This document shows, one piece after another, positions 1 to 5,709 of a stretch of DNA of 7,841 nt (positions are counted from its first letter, which is position 1; each line of letters starts with the position of its first letter). The position numbers and the translations under genes are program-made. Source of the DNA: Planctomycetota bacterium (GTDB lineage: Bacteria; Planctomycetota; Phycisphaerae; WQYP01); NCBI GenBank assembly GCA_021816165.1, contig JAKAYZ010000071.1, positions 1-7,841 on the forward strand, given 5' to 3'. Under the pieces are notes generated by a model. It did not search any database. It saw nothing but the letters and a program-made list of their open reading frames with translations, and was not told where the DNA came from.

Positions 1-166
1 AATCACCGACAAAATCTGCAAAAGCCACCACGTCATCCTGCTGATAATGGTGACCAAGAATTACCAGCCGCCGTCCAAGCGCCGCCTTGTGCTGCGCAAT
101 GCGCTCCATCAGCTCCTTTTTGGGCATCTGCAGGTAATGCTTGGGGATGGGCTGCTGCCACTGCAT
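1..166 (-). CDS. nadA: Quinolinate synthase NadA, N-terminal part (cut by the window edge)
   Basis: Only the first 55 codons are present; the rest lies beyond position 1. The family is recognised from LVILGHHYQQDD (residues 34-45) followed by VAFADFVGD (47-55), the first conserved block of NadA. NadA is a [4Fe-4S] enzyme that condenses iminoaspartate with dihydroxyacetone phosphate to give quinolinate in de novo NAD synthesis. His39 and Tyr41 match the substrate-binding His and Tyr of the family's HxY motif. The three cluster cysteines are out of view. I chose the ATG at 166 because GCGAGG lies about 9 nt upstream and a TATAAT box at 205-210 predicts a leader of about 30 nt. An in-frame GTG at 199 would add 11 residues, but it would sit almost at the transcription start and has no ribosome binding site. 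NadB and NadC are not in the window. Confidence 0.9.
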   Translation of the reverse strand, partial: MQWQQPIPKHYLQMPKKELMERIAQHKAALGRRLVILGHHYQQDDVVAFADFVGD

Positions 167-204
167 GTCAAAAACCTCGCCAAAAAAGCCAAACTCCACC
201 GTTC

Positions 205-234
205 ATTATAGAGGGCTTACCGATACTTTCCGAA
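205..234 (-). promoter_or_regulatory. Probable sigma70-type promoter for nadA
   Basis: On the minus strand a perfect TATAAT -10 box lies at 205-210. A TTCGGA hexamer at 229-234 could serve as a weak -35 element, with an 18-bp spacer. Transcription would start near 198, giving a leader of about 30 nt before the ATG at 166. This would let nadA be expressed independently of the genes upstream. The -10 match is strong and the -35 is poor. Confidence 0.5.
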
Positions 235-331
235 TCTCAAGTCGTGTCGATAGCCGGAACAACCATCCCCATATTCATTTTGATGAGATGGGGTAAAACC
301 CGACCCGTGCCAGCATTTGCCGTTGCAATGT

Positions 332-1504
332 TTATGCGAGCAGAATCCTGACAAGTCCCCGGAGTTGTTCACGGCGGCGATCCAGATCATCGCTCGCCAT
401 GTGTATCAGTTCAGCACGTTGCTGTTGATGGTTGCGCAGGACATCGACGATGGCGGCGGCAAGCAGGCGGGGATTATTGGGTGGGGCCGTGGCGGTCAGG
501 CCCGCCAAAGGTTGGGCCGATTGTATTTGAGGCGTGGCAGTGGCCACGATTGGCGTCCCCATCGCAGCGGCTGCCAAGATGGGGGCCAAAATGACCGGAC
601 CGTCGGCAGCCAACACGCATACATTCGCCTGTGAGGCTAACGTGCACCACGGCACTGATTCTGGTTCAAGCGATATTGACGCGGTACAGGGAAGGTCTCC
701 GACAAATTCCATTATTCGTTTTCGACGTTCAGCATCAACACCCCATCTCCCCGCGGGAAGCTGAAGGCGTATCGTCACGCACGGGTCGATTTGCGCTGCA
801 ATCGCCGCCGCCCAAAGTGCGATGTCCACGCGCAGGGCAGACCCAGTACCTGCTACGATCAATATGCAGGGGCCAGACGATTTAATGGCTTGTTTCGACT
901 CGGCATTATGCCCTTCTTCGCGCGTTGAATCGGCAAAGGTTATTTGACGTGCTGAAGTTGCTTCCGCTTCCGCGGTGTCGGTTGCCGTCGGACCGCGCGT
1001 ATCCTGCGGATCAGCATTCTGCGGCGGTTTGATGTAGTGCCATCCCTGCACGCAGTAGCGTAATGGAGTCGAGCCGCAAATAAGGGCCTCACCCCGATCG
1101 AATCCTACAGCCGCCCGCCGTCCAGATATGAACCACTGGGTATAAAACGCCGACGCCATGTAAGGTTGTGAGGGTGGAATGAACTCGATGCACATTGGTA
1201 CGCGGCGTGCTGCCACACAACCGACGCGTTGCGCCCAATTACCCCAAAGGCCGACGGCATGAGGTTCAATGGCCTTTACCGCCTTGGCGATGCCGCAATA
1301 CGTTGCCGGGTCGTATCCTCCCAAACTCCGATGCCAAAGTATTCGCTCCCTGGGAATGCCTGCCTGTTCAGCCGCCGCAATACCGTCATGATGTCCAAGG
1401 ATCAGCAGGTGCTGATCGGCATCGACTGCCCACCACAATGCGGCAAGTAAAAGCAGTCCGGCGCGGCCGATGGTGGGGTCTGCTGCATGCAAAAGCTTTT
1501 TCAA
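332..1504 (-). CDS. Glycosyltransferase-like protein, GT-B/GT4-type, degenerate
   Basis: A 390-residue protein of two alpha/beta halves. The N-terminal half (1-160) opens with a beta strand then ADPTIGRAG, as in GT-B sugar transferases. A polar Ala/Thr/Glu-rich linker follows (about 162-210). The C-terminal half begins GPCILIVAGTGSA (211-223) and includes ADGPVILAPILAAAAMGTPIVA (split at residues 300-321), which resembles the nucleotide-sugar segment of GT4 enzymes ending in MGTPIVA. The glutamates of the usual E-x7-E motif are not visible there; Asp301 and Ala residues take their place. It may be a divergent enzyme or a non-catalytic relative, and donor and acceptor cannot be named. The start is TTG at 1504, supported by GAGG 7 nt upstream. 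A 10-codon open frame (1533-1501) ends with a TGA overlapping this TTG. The gene follows pyrK by 54 bp with no terminator between them, so co-transcription is likely. Confidence 0.6.
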   Translation of the reverse strand: MKKLLHAADPTIGRAGLLLLAALWWAVDADQHLLILGHHDGIAAAEQAGIPRERILWHRSLGGYDPATYCGIAKAVKAIEPHAVGLWGNWAQRVGCVAARRVPMCIEFIPPSQPYMASAFYTQWFISGRRAAVGFDRGEALICGSTPLRYCVQGWHYIKPPQNADPQDTRGPTATDTAEAEATSARQITFADSTREEGHNAESKQAIKSSGPCILIVAGTGSALRVDIALWAAAIAAQIDPCVTIRLQLPAGRWGVDAERRKRIMEFVGDLPCTASISLEPESVPWCTLASQANVCVLAADGPVILAPILAAAAMGTPIVATATPQIQSAQPLAGLTATAPPNNPRLLAAAIVDVLRNHQQQRAELIHMASDDLDRRREQLRGLVRILLA

Positions 1505-1558
1505 TCTGCCGCCTCGCCAGCATTCAATCCCATGCGAAAGGTTTTCCTCATCACTATT

Positions 1559-2572
1559 TCAATTCCAGATGATATCCCGCGTATTAAAAACCGGTCCATC
1601 CGTGCATGTCAGTTTGTATGTCCAGTCGGCCGCACCGGACGAGCGGTACTTAATAATGCAGCTTTGACAGGTGCCCATGCCGCAGGCCATCGGCTGCTCC
1701 AAAGATGCCAAACAGGTGACGCCATAACCTTGCGACACTTCCGCAGTCGCTTGCATCATGCGGGTTGGCCCGCAACAGCAAACGATCACCCCGGGTTTTG
1801 CGAGCTGCGAGAGCACAAAATCCAGAGCGCTTGTAATTCGACCACTTACACCCAGCGACCCGTCATCCGTGGTGATGATGGCGGGAATGCCAAACCGGGC
1901 AAACTCCTCGATGCAAAGCTGTGGCACCGGCAAGTTGGATGGCCCGGGATCAATCACACGCAGTGGCAAAAGGCTTTGTCTCTGCACGCCAATCAAGGCC
2001 ATAGTAGGAACATGCTGCTGGGCAAGGTGTGATGCAAGATACAGCATGGGGGGGATACCAACTCCACCGCCAGCCAAAATAACGCGGGTTGTCCCTGCCG
2101 GAATAGTAAAGCCCTGTCCCAATGGACCAATCAGGCTGATGCGGTCATTGACTCGCAAGGCTTCCATTTGATGGGTCATCCTGCCGATCACTCGGTAAAC
2201 AATATCAATGACCGATGCACCATTTTCCGTCTTATGGGCGGCAATCGAGTAGGGGCGTCGAAGAAATGGACGGGGAGAAATAAATTCTATTCCCCTCGGA
2301 TGCGGAAACGGCCCGTCCGGTTCCCACTCCAAATGAGCGTGGGCGGGATCCACCGGTGCCGCCTGGGTGTGCAATTCTACAAATTGGCCGGGCGTGGATC
2401 GGGGAAAATCGGATACCAGTAATGTCAGACGGTAGTGTTCGTCGCAAAGTCGATCGTTGCACTGTACCGTCGCTGTGTAAATTCCCCGATTTGCTGTTCG
2501 CTTGGTCATCATCCGGATTAACATAGCCGGAAGAGTCAGTTGTTTCCACGGTGCGGAGCAGATACGCAGCAT
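1559..2572 (-). CDS. pyrK: Dihydroorotate dehydrogenase electron-transfer subunit (PyrK-like iron-sulfur flavoprotein)
   Basis: PyrK passes electrons from the FMN of class 1B dihydroorotate dehydrogenase (PyrD) through a [2Fe-2S] cluster and FAD to NAD+, in pyrimidine synthesis. Numbered from the ATG at 2572, the FAD-binding motif RRPYSIA is at 105-111, the nucleotide-binding GGGVGIPPM at 168-176 and CGPTRMM at 267-273. The C-terminal cluster motif has cysteines 297, 302, 305 and 323 in PMACGMGTCQSC and KLTCTDGPVF. This layout separates PyrK from plain ferredoxin reductases. About 30 extra Pro/His-rich residues (70-100) precede the FAD motif. The start is uncertain: family similarity begins near residue 30, so ATGs at 2512 or 2509 are equally plausible, though neither has a good ribosome binding site. 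A PyrD partner is not adjacent. The gene is divergent from the SDR gene and shares its promoter region. Confidence 0.85.
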   Translation of the reverse strand: MLRICSAPWKQLTLPAMLIRMMTKRTANRGIYTATVQCNDRLCDEHYRLTLLVSDFPRSTPGQFVELHTQAAPVDPAHAHLEWEPDGPFPHPRGIEFISPRPFLRRPYSIAAHKTENGASVIDIVYRVIGRMTHQMEALRVNDRISLIGPLGQGFTIPAGTTRVILAGGGVGIPPMLYLASHLAQQHVPTMALIGVQRQSLLPLRVIDPGPSNLPVPQLCIEEFARFGIPAIITTDDGSLGVSGRITSALDFVLSQLAKPGVIVCCCGPTRMMQATAEVSQGYGVTCLASLEQPMACGMGTCQSCIIKYRSSGAADWTYKLTCTDGPVFNTRDIIWN

Positions 2573-2603
2573 ACTCGCCGAATCTTTCGCCTTGCGCCGA
2601 AGC

Positions 2604-2624
2604 GATTATAGCCACCCTATAATC
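2604..2624. promoter_or_regulatory. Palindromic divergent promoter core between pyrK and the SDR gene
   Basis: GATTATAG (2604-2611) and CTATAATC (2617-2624) are exact reverse complements separated by CCACC. Each arm contains a perfect TATAAT: at 2605-2610 reading left toward pyrK, and at 2618-2623 reading right toward the SDR gene. Predicted transcription starts are near 2598 (minus) and 2630 (plus), the latter giving a leader of about 27 nt. Neither side has a good -35 hexamer; TTGCGC at 2592-2597 is 20 bp from the plus -10. The repeat may be a two-way -10 element, an operator, or both. The sequence symmetry is certain; the function is inferred. Confidence 0.55.
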
Positions 2625-2656
2625 TCACACATTGGAATTGGTAAGGAGATGATGCC

Positions 2657-3394
2657 ATGTCTAAAGTTGCGATGATTACAGGTGGCGCGGGCGGGATTGG
2701 TTCCGCGACTGCACGTCTACTGTGGCGAAAGGGCTATTCGCTGGTGTTGCTTGGCCGGGATGCCGACAAATTGGAGCGTTTTGGTGCCGAGCTTGGAGAG
2801 GCTCATCGCCTGAAACTTTTTGCCGCTGACTTAGCCGATCCGGAACAGGCCGCCCAGGCCGTTGAAGGTGCGTTTGAATGGAAACATCGCGTAGATGCCA
2901 TCATCCATACCGCTGGCTATGCGCCGCATTTGACGCTGGCCGATACCACCCCGTCCGCTTGGCGCGACATTGTCGATGGTAATTTGTCCAGCGCCATGTA
3001 TTTGTTGCAAAGTGCGTGGCCTCGGTTTTCTGCACAATTTAAACAGGCTGCGGAATTACCGGACTATATCGGCGCGTCGATGGTGTTTATCTCAAGTGAG
3101 GCATCGCGCGATCCATTTCCCGGTTTAGGAGCTTACGCCGCCGCCAAAATCGGGCTCAACATGCTTACCAAGGTAGCATCGCGGGAGGGGCAATCTATCG
3201 GTCTGAAGGTGTTTTGTATTGCGCCGGCGGCCACGGAAACCGCCATGCTGCGTGGTCTGCCGTATGCCGATAAAATTCCCGCGTCACAAATATTAACACC
3301 CGATGACGTGGCCCGAACCATTGGTGATACGCTCCATGGTGGGTTGGCGTACAGCAGTGGCGAAACCATATTTGTGCACCGCGCTGCGCGATAA
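2657..3394 (+). CDS. Short-chain dehydrogenase/reductase (classical SDR)
   Basis: A 245-residue cytoplasmic oxidoreductase of normal length for classical SDRs. The Rossmann cofactor motif TGGAGGIG is at 8-15, and Asp58 in AADLAD would contact the adenine. HTAG at 84-87 replaces the usual NNAG. The catalytic tetrad is visible as Asn109, a Ser in FISSEAS (146 or 147), Tyr160 and Lys164 (YAAAK). IAPAATETAM (188-197) matches the region that usually reads PGxxxT. GRD at 33-35 after the second strand has an Arg that often goes with NADPH preference, but this is weak evidence. The ATG at 2657 has AAGGAG 8 nt upstream (2643-2648). The substrate cannot be told from sequence; such proteins are often labelled 3-oxoacyl-ACP reductase without good reason. 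It heads a likely operon with the SixA-like gene 15 bp downstream. Confidence 0.9.
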   Translation: MSKVAMITGGAGGIGSATARLLWRKGYSLVLLGRDADKLERFGAELGEAHRLKLFAADLADPEQAAQAVEGAFEWKHRVDAIIHTAGYAPHLTLADTTPSAWRDIVDGNLSSAMYLLQSAWPRFSAQFKQAAELPDYIGASMVFISSEASRDPFPGLGAYAAAKIGLNMLTKVASREGQSIGLKVFCIAPAATETAMLRGLPYADKIPASQILTPDDVARTIGDTLHGGLAYSSGETIFVHRAAR

Positions 3395-3409
3395 AATGGG
3401 GCAACTGCT

Positions 3410-3964
3410 ATGATGAAAGATGCTTCCAACCAAAGGCACCAAACAGAGGTGGCGAATAGGGAGATAGTCTGTTATTTCATTCGGCATGCCGAAGCGGAGC
3501 CTGCAACACAGACCGGGGACGCCGCCCGCCCGCTGACAAAAAATGGTCGGCACGATGCCCGGGAAATATTTGCGGTAATGGCCGACATCGCCCCAGACAT
3601 AGACTGCGTGTACAGCTCATCATTATTGCGAGCCAGGCAAACGGCAGAATTGCTGGGGTCCGCATTGGGGCTGGATGGTGAGCCTGAGATTGTGCCTGTT
3701 CTAGCCAACGGTGGACCTGTATCGGAATGGATACATTGTCTGCGAACCACCAAAAGTAAAACCCATTGCGTCGCCGCGGTGGGGCACGAACCGACGTTGG
3801 GCCGCTGGCTGGCGGAACTATGTTTTGGCAGCGACACACCTGTCGTTATGAAAAAATGCGCCATCGCGAAAGTTCGAATTTGGTTGGGCATCGATCGCAT
3901 CGATGCCGACTTGCAGGGGCTTTATCAACCGGGCTTTATGCGCAAAGTGGCCCGGCGAAAGTGA
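3410..3964 (+). CDS. SixA-like phosphohistidine phosphatase (histidine phosphatase superfamily, branch 1)
   Basis: The 184-residue protein carries the RHG-type motif as FIRHAEAEP (23-31), with His26 as the expected phosphoacceptor and Arg25 in the phosphate pocket. SSSLLRARQTAE (69-80) supplies the second pocket Arg (74), and AAVGHEPTLG (122-131) the second catalytic His (126). This pattern and size fit SixA, which in E. coli removes phosphate from phosphohistidine on signalling or phosphotransfer proteins. The real target here is unknown, since no histidine kinase or phosphotransfer protein is nearby. About 18 residues precede the first strand, more than in E. coli SixA. The ATG at 3410 has only a modest GGGG about 7 nt upstream; a second ATG follows at once. 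It lies 15 bp after the SDR gene and is probably co-transcribed. Confidence 0.85.
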   Translation: MMKDASNQRHQTEVANREIVCYFIRHAEAEPATQTGDAARPLTKNGRHDAREIFAVMADIAPDIDCVYSSSLLRARQTAELLGSALGLDGEPEIVPVLANGGPVSEWIHCLRTTKSKTHCVAAVGHEPTLGRWLAELCFGSDTPVVMKKCAIAKVRIWLGIDRIDADLQGLYQPGFMRKVARRK

Positions 3965-4092
3965 TATCCATTCCAGTTATCGGCACAGCTAAAACGCATG
4001 TAATTTTCAACTCGCGATACGCACACTCATGTGTCCTGTAGTACATATGGCAACCGAGGTGGTGGAGAGGTGTGGCTGTTGAAGGAGCGCAT

Positions 4093-4512
4093 ATGATGCC
4101 GTTATCACCATCGCGGGGGGGTGTTGAATATCTGAGGAGAGCAGCGATGTATGTCGGACGTAAATCGCTGTGGATTGCCGCCGGCTGGGTCATCATTTAT
4201 CTGGTGGCACGGATATTCGCCTCCGGGCCGCTGATGCTTATTGAACCGGTACTTGGCGCGGTTTTCGGCGGGGCGGCGGGGTGGGAAATGGGCGACAACG
4301 CCGTACAGGAATGCGGCTTCACCGGCCTGGTATTGTGGGTGTTTTTGGTGGTGGGATGTTGGCTGCCAATCTGGCTTGTTACATGGATTGAGCAATCGAT
4401 CGTGAGCCGACTTTTTGGCTGGTCACTGACTTTTGGTGATTGGATGCTGCTGACCATGGCGACATTGCTTTCGCTTGCAGCGGCGGTATGGAGGGCACTG
4501 GCAGACGACTGA
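4093..4512 (+). CDS. Small integral membrane protein of unknown function
   Basis: I do not recognise this family. From the ATG at 4093 the protein has 139 residues. It has a basic N-terminus (Arg and Lys at 8-24) and about four hydrophobic segments: 26-43, 46-66, 78-98 and 113-134. The second is glycine-rich (GAVFGGAAGWEMG, 55-67), which suggests close helix packing. It ends ALADD. The start is open to debate. The ATG at 4093 has AAGGAG 5 nt upstream, and an adjacent ATG is at 4096. An ATG at 4147 also has GAGGAG 7 nt upstream and would begin just before the first membrane segment (121 residues). A GTG at 4072 is less likely. It follows the SixA-like gene by about 130 bp in which I found no convincing promoter or terminator. 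It converges on anmK with a 33-bp gap. Confidence 0.65.
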   Translation: MMPLSPSRGGVEYLRRAAMYVGRKSLWIAAGWVIIYLVARIFASGPLMLIEPVLGAVFGGAAGWEMGDNAVQECGFTGLVLWVFLVVGCWLPIWLVTWIEQSIVSRLFGWSLTFGDWMLLTMATLLSLAAAVWRALADD

Positions 4513-4545
4513 CGGGCAATGATTTGGTATCTGGCGCGGAAGAAT

Positions 4546-5709
4546 TCATGGCGTGCTGACCGTGCCAAGGATGACACCGCGATCGGCCCCTGTACAGCTT
4601 GGTAAATTGCCTGGTATTTTGCGCAGCGTCATCGCCGCAAGCACCGCAAAACTCATCGCCTCGCGGGCGGCATTCGTCATACCGAAGGCCTCTACGTTGC
4701 GGATGGCAGGGCTGCCAATTTTGCCGAGATGATACGCGATGCGTTCCATCAAGTAAGTATTTCTAATTCCACCACCACAAAAAATAATATCGTCCGGTAA
4801 CGAAGGCAGGAAAAGACGATAGGCGTCGGCGATGGTGACTGCCGAAAATTCCGCAGCCGTGGCGAGCAAATCTTCCGGTTTCGCACGGGGGTGGCGGCGA
4901 CGCATTTCGTCGGCCAGCGCCGCACCAAATATCTCCCGTCCGGTCGACTTCGGCGGTCGCTTTTTGAAATAGGCATGACGCAGCAGGCCCGCTAAAACGT
5001 CCTCCATGACCCCACCACGGCGAGCGATATCGCCATTGCGGTCACACGACAAATTGAATAATTTCTGTGCCAGCGAATCCAACAAACAGTTTCCGGGGCC
5101 GGTATCAAAGGCGATAGTTTCAAAGGACTTGCCAATCGGGGCTGCAGGCAGCCATGTCAGGTTGGAAATTCCACCAACGTTGTGGACGCTGCGCGTGCGC
5201 TGCGGGTGGGTAAACAAAATGGCGTCAACGGCCGGCACCAGTGGGGCACCCTGGCCGCCTACGGCCATATCAGCCGGGCGGAAGTCTCCTACGGTGGTGA
5301 TACCTGTTAACGTGGAGATGACGGATACATTTCCAATCTGCAAGGTGGCACCGCAAGTCCCCCGACGTGGGGGAACATGCGCAATCGTCTGGCCGTGGCT
5401 GCCGATGGCGGTGATGCGGCCGGCAGGTATGTGCGCCATGGCCAGTAAATCCATCGCTGCGGCTGCAAATTGCTTCGCGGTAAGCATATCGAGTACGGCG
5501 ATTTGATCCGCTGAACACGGCGCTGGTGCCATGGAGGAGAGCAGTTTACGGCGAAGCGCCGGCGGCCAGCGGTGCTGATGATGGGCCACAAGCTTGATAT
5601 TATCCACCTGCAGGGTGTCACCTATTTCAACCAGCGCCGCATCAATGGCGTCCGCACTGGTACCACTCATCAAGCCAATGAAAAATTCAGAACCTTTGTC
5701 TTTTTTCAT
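4546..5709 (-). CDS. anmK: Anhydro-N-acetylmuramic acid kinase
   Basis: AnmK uses ATP and water to open 1,6-anhydro-MurNAc and phosphorylate it to MurNAc-6-phosphate, a step in recycling cell-wall fragments. The 387-residue protein is close to the usual length of about 370. It starts with the family signature FIGLMSGTSADAIDAALV (10-27). It also has IGSHGQTI (102-109), GDFRPADMAVGGQGAPLVP (141-159), NVGGISNLT (177-185), DTGPGN (202-207) and FCGGGIRN (310-317). Asp202 in DTGPGN is the likely catalytic base by analogy with the Pseudomonas enzyme. The common SGTSxDGxD signature reads SGTSADAID here, with Ala for Gly. The ATG at 5709 overlaps the stop of the YihY gene (ATGA, 5706-5709) and has no purine-rich ribosome binding site, so it is probably translated by coupling. 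MurQ, the usual next enzyme, is not in view. Confidence 0.93.
   Translation of the reverse strand: MKKDKGSEFFIGLMSGTSADAIDAALVEIGDTLQVDNIKLVAHHQHRWPPALRRKLLSSMAPAPCSADQIAVLDMLTAKQFAAAAMDLLAMAHIPAGRITAIGSHGQTIAHVPPRRGTCGATLQIGNVSVISTLTGITTVGDFRPADMAVGGQGAPLVPAVDAILFTHPQRTRSVHNVGGISNLTWLPAAPIGKSFETIAFDTGPGNCLLDSLAQKLFNLSCDRNGDIARRGGVMEDVLAGLLRHAYFKKRPPKSTGREIFGAALADEMRRRHPRAKPEDLLATAAEFSAVTIADAYRLFLPSLPDDIIFCGGGIRNTYLMERIAYHLGKIGSPAIRNVEAFGMTNAAREAMSFAVLAAMTLRKIPGNLPSCTGADRGVILGTVSTP

Noticed and set aside
265..292. CCCCAT and ATGGGG inverted repeat downstream of the glycosyltransferase-like gene
   Set aside because: The stem is only 6 bp, the loop is long, and no T-run follows on the minus strand, so it does not make a convincing terminator.
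1487..2032. A 181-codon plus-strand open frame antisense to pyrK
   Set aside because: It lies opposite PyrK's conserved cluster and nucleotide-binding motifs, has no good ribosome binding site, and shows no domain; it is best explained as a shadow of pyrK.
2232..2615. A 127-codon minus-strand open frame overlapping the pyrK 5' end in another frame
   Set aside because: Its ATG at 2615 lies upstream of the predicted transcription start, it overlaps the well-supported pyrK domain, and its product has no recognisable motif.
3965..4092. Possible promoter before the small membrane protein gene
   Set aside because: No pair of -35 and -10 hexamers with sensible spacing could be found; read-through from the SixA-like gene remains possible.
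5006..5506. A 166-codon plus-strand open frame antisense to anmK
   Set aside because: The opposite strand carries the conserved AnmK motifs throughout this stretch, and the translated product looks like composition noise.
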